Origin: Lachnospiraceae bacterium UBA4364
Lineage (GTDB): Bacteria > Bacillota > Clostridia > Lachnospirales > Lachnospiraceae
NCBI GenBank assembly: GCA_002393955.1
Contig: DGSK01000045.1
Location: 38,307 to 102,306 of the forward strand
DNA length: 64,000 nt
Direction of reading: 5' to 3'
The position numbers and the translations under genes are program-made. This document shows positions 55,372-62,918 of the stretch, in pieces. Position 1 is the first letter of the stretch. Each line of letters starts with the position of its first letter. Under the pieces are notes generated by a model. It did no database searches, was not told where the DNA came from, and saw nothing but the letters and a program-made list of their open reading frames with translations.

Positions 55372-56243
55372 TGATAAGCGGAAAACTGATCTCAGCAATT
55401 TGCTACGTATTATTTGCACCGCTGATCGGCGGTCTGATCGATGGTATAGGGAGAAAGATTTCTGCAAGGATGCAGAGACGTGTGGGACCTCCCCTTCTCC
55501 AGCCTTTTTATGACCTGGGCAAGCTCCTTCATAAGGATCCCGTCCATGTGGCACCTTCGCAGAATTTCTTTATGATGTCATACCTCTTCTTTATAGTAAT
55601 GACCGGAGGCATGATGTTCCTGGGTATGGATATACTGATGTGTATGTTCGTGCTTTCAACTGCTGTAATGTTCCTTTATTTTGCAGCTGTTGTTACAGGT
55701 TCACACTATTCAGCCATTGGTGCGTCCAGAGAGCTGCTCCAGATGGTAGCATATGAGCCCTGCGTACTTCTTACCTGTGTAGCTTTTTATCTGGTAAGGG
55801 GCAGCTTCGAGACAGCAGAGATAATCAAGGGAGATGTCAGTCCTATCGTATATCTTCCCGGCGTGTTCGTAGCATTCATATTCATACTTACCATTAAGAT
55901 GAGGAAGTCACCTTTTGATATAAGTACTTCACATCATCCTAACCAGGAGATCGTAAAGGGTATCACCTCCGAGATCGGTTCAAGGAACTTCGGTATTTAC
56001 ACTCTTGCTGAGTGGTACGAGACTGTATTCCTTCTCGGAATGGTTGCACTTTTCATTATTAACAGCAATCCCTGGAGCATACTTGCTGCAGTTGTAGTCA
56101 TTGCACTTGTTTATTTCCTTGAGATTCTGATCGACAATACTTCGGCCCGTGTTAAGTCCGATGTGATGATCAAGGTTTCATGGGCTGTAACACTGGTAGC
56201 TGCAGGTTTTAATATACTTGTACTGATCTTTTTCTTAGGATAA
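55371..56243 (+). CDS. echB: Ech hydrogenase subunit B (NuoH-like)
   Basis: 290 residues overlapping echA by one base (TGATG). GIGRKISARMQRRVGPPLLQPFYDLGKLLHK is the NuoH/EchB signature loop, with SPFDISTSHHPNQEIVKGI further on. About eight membrane segments. Links the soluble hydrogenase arm to the ion pump. Confidence 0.92.
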   Translation: MISGKLISAICYVLFAPLIGGLIDGIGRKISARMQRRVGPPLLQPFYDLGKLLHKDPVHVAPSQNFFMMSYLFFIVMTGGMMFLGMDILMCMFVLSTAVMFLYFAAVVTGSHYSAIGASRELLQMVAYEPCVLLTCVAFYLVRGSFETAEIIKGDVSPIVYLPGVFVAFIFILTIKMRKSPFDISTSHHPNQEIVKGITSEIGSRNFGIYTLAEWYETVFLLGMVALFIINSNPWSILAAVVVIALVYFLEILIDNTSARVKSDVMIKVSWAVTLVAAGFNILVLIFFLG

Positions 56244-56254
56244 AGGGAGCGTAT

Positions 56255-56376
56255 GAAAGAAATGCTCGATAGCATTTCTTTCAACCGAACATAGCCACCG
56301 CAAACGGCGTCTATGTTCCATATCGCATCAGAGAATTTGCCTTCGCAAATTCTCTTCGCGGAGCCGCTAAAGCGGC
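56255..56376 (+). repeat. Four consecutive hairpins between echB and echC
   Basis: GAAAGAAATGCT-CGAT-AGCATTTCTTTC (56255-56282, 12-bp stem); GAACATAG.../CTATGTTC (56287-56318) with an inner CCG/CGG; AGAGAATTTGC-CTTC-GCAAATTCTCT (56330-56355, 11-bp stem); GCCGCT-AA-AGCGGC (56363-56376). They fill the only large gap before echF in an otherwise overlapping operon. No U-runs follow, so these are not ordinary terminators. Confidence 0.85.
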
Positions 56377-56390
56377 AATAAGGAGGTAAT

Positions 56391-56876
56391 ATGTATAAAA
56401 TCACAAGATCACCCTGGGTAATGCATTATGACGGATCCAGCTGCAACGGCTGTGATATAGAGGTACTTGCCTGCCTGACACCCGTCTATGATGCAGAAAG
56501 ATTCGGAATCATAAATACCGGCGATCCCCTGCAGGCAGATATCCTGCTGATAACCGGAGGCATAAATACACAGAATGCACCTGTAGTAAAGCAGCTTTAC
56601 GATCAGATGGCAGATCCGAAGGTCGTGGTTGCGGTAGGCGTATGTGCCTGCACCGGCGGCGTTTTCAAGGACTGCTATAACATACTTGGCGGAGCTGACC
56701 AGGTAATCCCCGTTGATGTGTATGTTCCCGGCTGTGCCGCAAGGCCTCAGGCTATAATCGACGGTATAGTAAAGGGTATAGGAGTATTCCAGGAAAGACT
56801 GGAAAAGATGGAAAAGGGAGAGTCCCTTACTGATAACAAGAAAGCAGAAGAGACTGCGGAAAGTGAGGATAAGTAA
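56391..56876 (+). CDS. echC: Ech hydrogenase small subunit C (NuoB-like)
   Basis: 161 residues, AAGGAGGTAAT before ATG. SSCNGCDIEVLAC, VGVCACTGGVF and PGCAARPQAI carry the four cysteines of the proximal [4Fe-4S] cluster. Passes electrons to the [NiFe] subunit. The Lys/Glu-rich tail is short. Confidence 0.92.
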   Translation: MYKITRSPWVMHYDGSSCNGCDIEVLACLTPVYDAERFGIINTGDPLQADILLITGGINTQNAPVVKQLYDQMADPKVVVAVGVCACTGGVFKDCYNILGGADQVIPVDVYVPGCAARPQAIIDGIVKGIGVFQERLEKMEKGESLTDNKKAEETAESEDK

Positions 56877-57265
56877 TGACGGCAACAGAAGGAAAAAATG
56901 AGATCATTGCTATAGAGCCCGGTGAACTTTCCGTAAAGGCAATGGAAATGAAGAGCAAAGGCCTGCGTCTTTCACAGGCATGTGCTGCATGGCTCAGGAA
57001 GGAAGAAAAGCTTGAGCTCAGCTATTCATTTGTAGATGACGAGACCTATGATATGTTCAATGTCCGCATTTCCCTGGACAATGACAAGAGGGATACGGAG
57101 ATCGCAAGTATTTCGGACATCTTCCCCTATGCTGCATTCTATGAGAATGAGATGAGGGAGCTTTTCGGAGCAAACATTAAGGTCATTAACCTTGATCTTC
57201 ATAATAAACTTTACAGGATTGAAGAAGAGACACCTTTCGTTCCTAAGAAGGAGGGCCAAAACTAA
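56876..57265 (+). CDS. echD: Ech hydrogenase subunit D (NuoC-like)
   Basis: 129 residues, overlapping echC and echE by one base each. The C-terminal NEMRELFGANI motif is the NuoC/EchD signature. Structural partner of the large subunit. Confidence 0.88.
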   Translation: MTATEGKNEIIAIEPGELSVKAMEMKSKGLRLSQACAAWLRKEEKLELSYSFVDDETYDMFNVRISLDNDKRDTEIASISDIFPYAAFYENEMRELFGANIKVINLDLHNKLYRIEEETPFVPKKEGQN

Positions 57266-58344
57266 TGGGTAAAAGAAGCGTAATTCCTTACGGACCACAG
57301 CATCCGGTTCTTCCGGAGCCTATACATCTGGACCTCGTACTGGAGGATGAAAAGATCGTTGATGTTCTTCCTTCTATCGGTTTCATACACAGAGGTCTGG
57401 AGAAGCTTACAGAAAAAAGAGATTTCAACCAGATGGTTTATGTGACAGAGCGTGTATGCGGTATCTGCAGCTTTGGTCACGGATACGGATACTGCGATAC
57501 TGTCGAGCACATCATGAATATCGAAGTGCCCGACAGGGCAAAGTTCCTTCGTACCATATGGTTTGAGCTTTCAAGACTTCACAGCCATCTGCTTTGGGCA
57601 GGTCTTATGGCTGATGCTTTCGGATTTGAGAATCTTTTCTATCAGTGCTGGAGAGTGCGTGAAAAGGTGCTTGATGTGATAGAGCTTACAACAGGCGGAA
57701 GAGTTATTTTCTCCGTAAACAAGGTCGGCGGCGTACTCAAGGATATCACACCCGAGATGCAGAAGGCAATTCTTGAGATGCTTGATTATGTGGAAAAAGA
57801 GACCAAGGTTCTTGAGAAGACCTTTATGAATGACTATACAGTTCAGTCCCGTATGAAGGGCGTGGGTGTTCTCACTAAGGAGCAGGCACATGCACTTGGA
57901 TGCGCCGGTCCTTTCGCAAGAGCCAGCGGAATCGCTACAGATATGCGTATGAGAGGCTATGCCGCATACGGTGAGCTGGATATGGAGCCCATCATCAGCA
58001 ACGACGGTGACTGCTATGGCAGATGTGAGGTCAGGATCGGTGAGATCTACCAGTCCATCGACCTTATCAGACAGGCTATAGACAAGCTTCCTGACGGTGA
58101 GCTGGCTGCAGTTGTTAAGGGCAATCCTAATGGTGAATATTTCATGCGTATAGAGCAGCCCCGTGGTGAGGCTGACTACTACATAAAGGGTAACGGTACA
58201 CCTAATCTCGACCGTATGCGTGTCCGCACTCCTACTTTTGCAAATCTTGCAGGTCTCTGTGAAGTACTTAAGGGTGCCGATTATGCAGATGTTGGTATAC
58301 TTGCCGTAACCATAGACCCTTGCATCAGCTGTACTGAGAGGTAA
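57265..58344 (+). CDS. echE: Ech [NiFe]-hydrogenase large subunit E
   Basis: 359 residues. Both nickel-binding pairs are present: ERVCGICSFGHG near residue 65 and DPCISCTER at the C-terminus, so it is a true hydrogenase rather than a NuoD. GFIHRGLEKL at the N-terminus is shared with NuoD. The sequence ends only three residues after the last Cys, as expected where no long peptide is cut off. Maturation genes (hyp) are not in the window. Confidence 0.93.
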   Translation: MGKRSVIPYGPQHPVLPEPIHLDLVLEDEKIVDVLPSIGFIHRGLEKLTEKRDFNQMVYVTERVCGICSFGHGYGYCDTVEHIMNIEVPDRAKFLRTIWFELSRLHSHLLWAGLMADAFGFENLFYQCWRVREKVLDVIELTTGGRVIFSVNKVGGVLKDITPEMQKAILEMLDYVEKETKVLEKTFMNDYTVQSRMKGVGVLTKEQAHALGCAGPFARASGIATDMRMRGYAAYGELDMEPIISNDGDCYGRCEVRIGEIYQSIDLIRQAIDKLPDGELAAVVKGNPNGEYFMRIEQPRGEADYYIKGNGTPNLDRMRVRTPTFANLAGLCEVLKGADYADVGILAVTIDPCISCTER

Positions 58345-58429
58345 AAGTAACCGTTTCAGTAAACTGATAAGCTGAAAACAGATTATTGTCATCCTTAGCA
58401 AAGCGAAGGATTTATTAGGAGGAAATGAA

Positions 58430-58900
58430 ATGGCAGTAATGACATTTGCGGGTGCCGCACTTAAGAATTTCTTTTCAAAGCCGGTGACGACAAAATATCC
58501 GGCAGAGCCTGCTGAGTATAAAGAGCGTACCAGAGGACATATCGAGATCTCAATAGACGACTGCATAGGCTGCGGTATGTGTACGAGGTGCTGTCCCTGC
58601 GGTACTCTTTCAATAGACAAGATAAAGGGTACATGGACCATCAACAGATTTGACTGCATCGCATGCGGTTTCTGTGTAGAGAAATGTCCCAAGAAGTGTC
58701 TTACCATGGTAGCAGGCTACCAGACACCGGACGGTGAGAAGGAAACCGTGACCTACACCAAGTCTCCGGAAGTTCTCGAAGCTGAAGCAAAGCAGCGTGA
58801 GGAAATGGCAAAGAAAGCTGCGGAGGCTAAGAAGGCCGCAGAGGCAAAGAAAGCCGCTGAAGCCGCTAAGGCCGCAGAGGAGAAGAAGCCCGAAGGCTGA
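58430..58900 (+). CDS. echF: Ech hydrogenase ferredoxin-like subunit F
   Basis: 156 residues, TTAGGAGGAAATGAA before ATG. Two [4Fe-4S] motifs, CIGCGMCTRCCP and CIACGFCVEKCP (about residues 45-90), take electrons from ferredoxin. From about residue 115 the chain becomes an Ala/Lys/Glu repeat (KKAAEA units), an unusual tail for EchF. A small hairpin (58391-58411) precedes the ribosome site. Last gene of the operon. Confidence 0.92.
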   Translation: MAVMTFAGAALKNFFSKPVTTKYPAEPAEYKERTRGHIEISIDDCIGCGMCTRCCPCGTLSIDKIKGTWTINRFDCIACGFCVEKCPKKCLTMVAGYQTPDGEKETVTYTKSPEVLEAEAKQREEMAKKAAEAKKAAEAKKAAEAAKAAEEKKPEG

Positions 58901-58910
58901 TAGCAAAAAA

Positions 58911-58946
58911 AGTAAGACAGGGGACGGTTCCCCTGTCTTACTTTTC
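58911..58946 (+). terminator. Strong terminator of ech operon
   Basis: AGTAAGACAGGGGA pairs perfectly with TCCCCTGTCTTACT (14 bp) across CGGT, followed by TTT. Contains the GGGACGGTTC motif seen at other hairpins here. Confidence 0.9.
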
Positions 58947-58968
58947 TGCCAATATTTTATTTTTTCGA

Positions 58969-58997
58969 TTGCATTTATTTTATCCTTATAATATAAA
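58969..58997 (+). promoter_or_regulatory. Promoter of the repeat RNA
   Basis: TTGCAT (58969-58974), 17-base spacer, TATAAA (58992-58997). Transcription would start close to the first repeat. Confidence 0.6.
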
Positions 58998-59005
58998 TGA
59001 AAAGA

Positions 59006-59137
59006 GAAAATGTTGCCGCTTATTGATGGTGCGGGGTATAAATTATTCGATATGAAAATGCTCTCGCTTACCGATTGTGCGAGAAACAAGTTATTCGGTA
59101 TGAAAATGTTGTCCCACTTTCGTAATGGAGGTGGGAC
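59006..59137 (+). ncRNA. Candidate type III antitoxin RNA (CptI-like), 48-nt tandem repeats
   Basis: Two full 48-base repeats (59006-59053, 59054-59101) and a partial third from 59102. Each starts GAAAATGYT, has a stem-loop and ends TTATTCGRTAT. The stems differ yet pair: CCGC/GCGG, TCTCGC/GCGAGA, GTCCCAC/GTGGGAC. Tandem repeats under a promoter, then a terminator, then a toxin gene is the arrangement known for ToxIN/CptIN systems. The toxin cuts the precursor into single repeats, which wrap around and inhibit it. The A-run at each boundary is a likely cut site. Confidence 0.7.
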
Positions 59138-59143
59138 ATTTTT
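59111..59143 (+). terminator. Terminator between repeat RNA and toxin gene
   Basis: GTCCCAC (59111-59117) pairs with GTGGGAC (59131-59137), followed by ATTTTT. It is built from the third repeat. A leaky terminator here sets antitoxin far above toxin in type III systems. Confidence 0.75.
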
Positions 59144-59157
59144 GGTGGGAGGCAAAT

Positions 59158-59529
59158 ATGGTCGTTTCTGAAGGGTATTTTTATCATATTAAGGATGAAT
59201 ACTTTATAAAAGCAAATGAGAGTTCATTAATGTCTAATTATGAAAATGGAGGGTATCGTCCACATTATTTTGCTGTTCGTGACTCATCAAACCAAGACAT
59301 TTTTTGGATGGTTCCGGTATCCTCAAAATATGATAAATACAAGGCAATTCATGATAAAATGGTTGCCAGATTTCATCGTTGTACCAAAATCGTTCTCGGT
59401 AAATGTGGCGGCAAGGACGCTGCGTATTTGATACAAAATGCTTTTCCGGTCACATCAGATTATCTCGATCATATCCATACTGTTCAGGGCAACCCATTGA
59501 TGTTGCATTCAACAACTGCTAAAATGTAG
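59158..59529 (+). CDS. CptN-like type III toxin (endoribonuclease), cut by in-frame TAG
   Basis: 123 residues from ATG 59158 (GGGAGGCAAAT). SEGYFYHIKDEYFIKANESS, GGYRPHYFAVRD, IFWMVPVSSKYDKYKAIHDK and AAYLIQNAFPVTSDYLDHIHTV fit CptN/ToxN-type toxins, which fold like Kid/MazF RNases. After the TAG at 59527 the same frame stays open to TGA 59707-59709 and reads NKRGVCLFFADIDRLLDLM, which looks like the toxin's C-terminal helix. A full-length product would be about 183 residues. Either the toxin has been inactivated, or the stop is read through, or there is a base error. Family call from memory of motifs. Confidence 0.7.
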   Translation: MVVSEGYFYHIKDEYFIKANESSLMSNYENGGYRPHYFAVRDSSNQDIFWMVPVSSKYDKYKAIHDKMVARFHRCTKIVLGKCGGKDAAYLIQNAFPVTSDYLDHIHTVQGNPLMLHSTTAKM

Positions 59530-59721
59530 TTACTTGCCTTAATGATAACCTTCGTCAATAAGCGTGGTGTTTGCCTGTTTTTTGCTGATATTGATAGGCT
59601 TCTTGATCTGATGACAGAGCATCTTAACGAAATAAAGAAATTTTCAGAAACCGGTGTCTCAGAAAAAGACAGTTCGGTTTCTGATGATAATCCAACAAAA
59701 GTAATATGAGGAGTAATATAG

Positions 59722-61434
59722 ATGAGTAGATTAATCGACAATGGAATTTCCATAGCAGAAGCTATGAGAAATATTGAAGATGGGAAATATGTTATTCCAG
59801 CGTTTCAGCGACAATATGTTTGGACAATGCCTCAGGTCGAAAAGTTATGGGACTCCATATTATTAGGTTATCCTATATCGACATTTTTGTTTTGGCATTT
59901 GGACGATGAGAATACTACATGGGATATGTATTTCTGTAATTTCCTTAAAGATATCACTTTTAACAGTAGTAGAGCTTCTGATTCACCAAACTATGATCTT
60001 TCAGCAATAGATGTGAGTAGGACATCTACAGCTATACTCGATGGTCAGCAAAGGCTTACTTCGCTGTACCTTTCAATGTGCGGGCAGGCGACAATTCGTG
60101 AAAAATATGCCAGAAAGAATAACAGTAAGGGTATTATTTCTGAACTGACTATAGAACTCAATAAAAATAAAGTAGATATTGCGGAAGATGAACATAATTG
60201 TAAAAAGTTTGACATTCGTTTTACTGAAAAAACAAGTAGAACAAGCGATACTCAGTTTAAAGTTAGGATGTTACTGGATGAGAGATTACAGAGAAAAGAA
60301 ATCCGTAAAAGTTTTATTGAAAAAATCATTTCTTATGTTCCCGAGGATAGTAGGGATTATGCGCGTGATATTCTTGAAACGCTCTGCGTTAAAATACATG
60401 ATGAAAAACTGATACGCTATACTGAAATTTACGATATGAATCAAAGCGATGCGCTTGAGATGTTTATCAGATTTAACAGTGGTGGAAAGAAATTAAAAAA
60501 ATCAGAGATTACGATGTCAATTCTTGAAGTATATTGGCCAAGTGCAAGAAATGAATTTAATAAAATATTAACTGGGGTATATGATAATTTTGATAGTGAA
60601 TTTATCATACGGGCTTCACTTATGCTTTATGGTAATGTTGATAAGTTCATTATAAATAAAAATATTGCTAATGATTTAAAGAATAATTGGAATGATTTTA
60701 AGAAGGCTTTGAAGAATCTTGCAGATATTATGGCGGAGCTTCGAATAGACTTGACAAGATATTCAAGAAATTGGAATATTCTATTGCCGGTTCTATATTT
60801 CATTTATCACAATTCTGAATATCGTGAGTATAAAGAGGCGATAAGAATATATATTATGAGGGGGATTTTGTTTATTTATTTCAGATCCGGCACCCCGGGT
60901 AAATTGCAGCAGATGAAGAATGCTATAAACGAAGCAAATTATGAGTTTACTGTGAATATGCTTGACAGGATACCAACGCTTACAGTAAGTGATGGTAAGA
61001 TAGAAGACATTTTGAATACTGAAAAGGGTAGTACAGTTGCCGAAGAAGCATTGTATTACCTTAGTCTCGATTGGAATAATAAAAATGTGAGATATGAGGA
61101 AGATCATTTACACCCAATTTCAAGATTCGATAGTACAAAGCCCGTTACAGTTTCTATGGATGAGTGGAGGCAATGGAAAAGCCTAGCTAACAGGCTGCCG
61201 AATTTGCAATACCTTGAGGGAAGAACCAATAGCAGTAAAAGCGATATGAGGTTAATAGATTATTATAATGATATGACGGAAGAACAGCAGCAAAGATTCC
61301 GGAAACAATCAATGATACCGGCGGAGATTTCTCTTGAAATAGAGGATTTTGGAGTATTTTACGCAAAAAGAAAGGAAATTATGGCAAATGAACTCAAGAA
61401 ATTGCTGGTTGGGGACAAAAGTTATTTTTGCTGA
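59722..61434 (+). CDS. DUF262 / HNH protein, GmrSD-like single-chain defence enzyme
   Basis: 570 residues, GAGGAGTAATATAG before ATG, 13 bases after the toxin frame's TGA. The N-terminal DUF262 domain has IPAFQRQYVW, ILDGQQRLTSLY and EMFIRFNSGGKKL, the ParB-like NTPase/DNase core. The C-terminal part has EEDHLHPISRF and NRLPNLQYLEGRTNSSKSD, an HNH-type centre like that of DUF1524. Together they resemble the GmrS and GmrD halves that cut modified phage DNA. Position beside a type III toxin locus supports an anti-phage role. Specificity is unknown. Confidence 0.8.
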   Translation: MSRLIDNGISIAEAMRNIEDGKYVIPAFQRQYVWTMPQVEKLWDSILLGYPISTFLFWHLDDENTTWDMYFCNFLKDITFNSSRASDSPNYDLSAIDVSRTSTAILDGQQRLTSLYLSMCGQATIREKYARKNNSKGIISELTIELNKNKVDIAEDEHNCKKFDIRFTEKTSRTSDTQFKVRMLLDERLQRKEIRKSFIEKIISYVPEDSRDYARDILETLCVKIHDEKLIRYTEIYDMNQSDALEMFIRFNSGGKKLKKSEITMSILEVYWPSARNEFNKILTGVYDNFDSEFIIRASLMLYGNVDKFIINKNIANDLKNNWNDFKKALKNLADIMAELRIDLTRYSRNWNILLPVLYFIYHNSEYREYKEAIRIYIMRGILFIYFRSGTPGKLQQMKNAINEANYEFTVNMLDRIPTLTVSDGKIEDILNTEKGSTVAEEALYYLSLDWNNKNVRYEEDHLHPISRFDSTKPVTVSMDEWRQWKSLANRLPNLQYLEGRTNSSKSDMRLIDYYNDMTEEQQQRFRKQSMIPAEISLEIEDFGVFYAKRKEIMANELKKLLVGDKSYFC

Positions 61435-61454
61435 TATTTTCCAGAAAAACTTGT

Positions 61455-61486
61455 AAGACAGGGGACGGTTCACCTGTCTTTTTTAC
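61455..61486 (+). terminator. Terminator after DUF262 gene
   Basis: AAGACAGG and CCTGTCTT with loop containing GGACGGTTCA, followed by TTTTTT. Same motif as the ech terminator. Confidence 0.85.
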
Positions 61487-61490
61487 ATGC

Positions 61491-61594
61491 TTATGCCGGA
61501 ATCAGATAGATTTCGAACATAGGAACTTCATTTGACCCGTCTTCACTGATCAGGTTGTACAACCAGCCGTCACGCCAGGAATAATAAGTGCCCA
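61491..61594 (-). pseudogene. C-terminal gene fragment (effector-binding-domain-like)
   Basis: Minus-strand frame YYSWRDGWLYNLISEDGSNE, VPMFEIYLIPA, stop. The FEIYL end is like GyrI/AraC effector-binding domains. Its 5' part is missing; the sequence switches abruptly to the next fragment. Confidence 0.35.
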
Positions 61595-61595
61595 C

Positions 61596-62591
61596 ACTTG
61601 AATGAGGGCGAAACGATAGATGTTGATTCTATTATATGTTCAGAAACAGAAAATGATGTTGATGCTGAAGGGTATGTAAAGGATGGCGCATATTCAAGGT
61701 ATGTTGCAAAATTGAATGACGTAATTCCGGATTATTGTTGCTTGTTTGCGTGTGAAAGCGAGGCAAGTACAAGTGCCATACCGAAGACTTTATTAATTAC
61801 AACTCCGGAAATGGTATTTGATTTATCGAATGCTGATTCTTCTAGTGTAGAAGAATCAGTAAAAGATAGCCTGAATGAATATTTGAATACCCTGATTGAA
61901 AAAGAAGGAACTATAGAAACATCTGTAACCTATCCGCATCACTATATTATAGATGACGGTTTTCCACGATTTCCTTCGTTGGATAATTCGATTTCTGGGA
62001 TAGGGAATTACAAGGTGGCAGACTTTGATGGAGATGGACAAGATGAATTGCTTATAGTGAAGATTGCAAATGGAAAGGTTTTGTGTGATATATATGAGTA
62101 TAAAAATGGAACAGTAGGTCTTTCAACGGATACTGTTATTGAAGATGGCTGGCTGAGACTGAGGGACAGGCAGAATTATGCTGTTTATTTAAAGGAATAT
62201 AATGGGAACATATATATCAGAAAACGGAAATGGTCTTTCACATGGATATGTGTCATACTGCGAAGTAGATATATGGCGTTATACTGGGACATCAATACAA
62301 GAGGATGATGTATATCTAGATGAAGGTGAGGGATATTATATTGATGAGGTGGATTGGGAAGACGAAGTCGCTAGAGCTACTAATCTTTTAAGAAAATATG
62401 GACTAAATGACAGCGCAGACGATGTTGATGTATATGAAATGAACCTGAAACCCGACAGAGATGGATTGGAAACGCTCTCCGGAATGAAGGTCAGCAACAG
62501 TATATCGGGAGGTCAAAGCGATTTGGAGGAATATTTGCACACAAGTGATGTCGCATATCTTGGCACTTTTAACGCTACATTTTATATGTAA
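61596..62591 (+). pseudogene. FG-GAP-like protein, 5'-truncated and frameshifted
   Basis: No start codon context at the 5' end. The first frame contains VADFDGDGQDELLIVKI, a DxDxDG calcium-type loop as in FG-GAP repeats, and KEYNGNIYI; the sense continues in another frame with SENGNGLSHGYVSYCEVDIW to a stop at 62591. The break sits in CATATATATC, consistent with loss of one TA unit. The function of the intact protein is unknown. Confidence 0.65.
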
Positions 62592-62647
62592 ACGGACATA
62601 GGCATTGGCGATAATTTTTTAACCAAGGCTGTGGGTCTGCCTTGCAT

Positions 62648-62676
62648 TTGACATATTATTATAATAATGTTATTCT
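62648..62676 (+). promoter_or_regulatory. Promoter upstream of Rpn gene
   Basis: TTGACA (62648-62653), 17-base spacer, TATTCT (62671-62676). Leader to the Rpn start is about 240 bases and contains a CAGC-TTCG-GCTG hairpin near 62811-62824. Confidence 0.6.
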
Positions 62677-62842
62677 ACATCTGCTTTTGATAGTCAGTCG
62701 AAAGTAGCAACGGGCATCGCTCGCTGATTTTACCACAAAAAATATTATTCGATACGGAAACTGTTCTGGCGATAGTTTACGTTTTTTTCGGTCTTCAGAA
62801 AATGGTCAGTCAGCTTCGGCTGGTATCGAGAAAGGAGAACGT

Positions 62843-62878
62843 ATGGAAAAATTTACCTTAGCAACGGTTTTACATTGA
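62843..62878 (+). CDS. Possible 11-residue leader peptide
   Basis: MEKFTLATVLH behind a very strong AAAGGAGAACGT site, 40 bases before the Rpn gene. It could be a leader peptide or the truncated start of a lost gene. Confidence 0.3.
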   Translation: MEKFTLATVLH

Positions 62879-62918
62879 GAATAGGAAAGGGTAGTGATAA
62901 ACTGAAAGGAGTAAATAT

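Noticed and set aside
57571..58707. Minus-strand 378-residue ORF opposite echE/echF
   Set aside because: The plus strand encodes hydrogenase subunits with all cluster cysteines; the opposite frame has no recognisable motif.
59006..59137. Possible CRISPR array
   Set aside because: The repeats are contiguous 48-base units without unique spacers, only two and a half copies, and no cas genes; the fit to a type III antitoxin is better.
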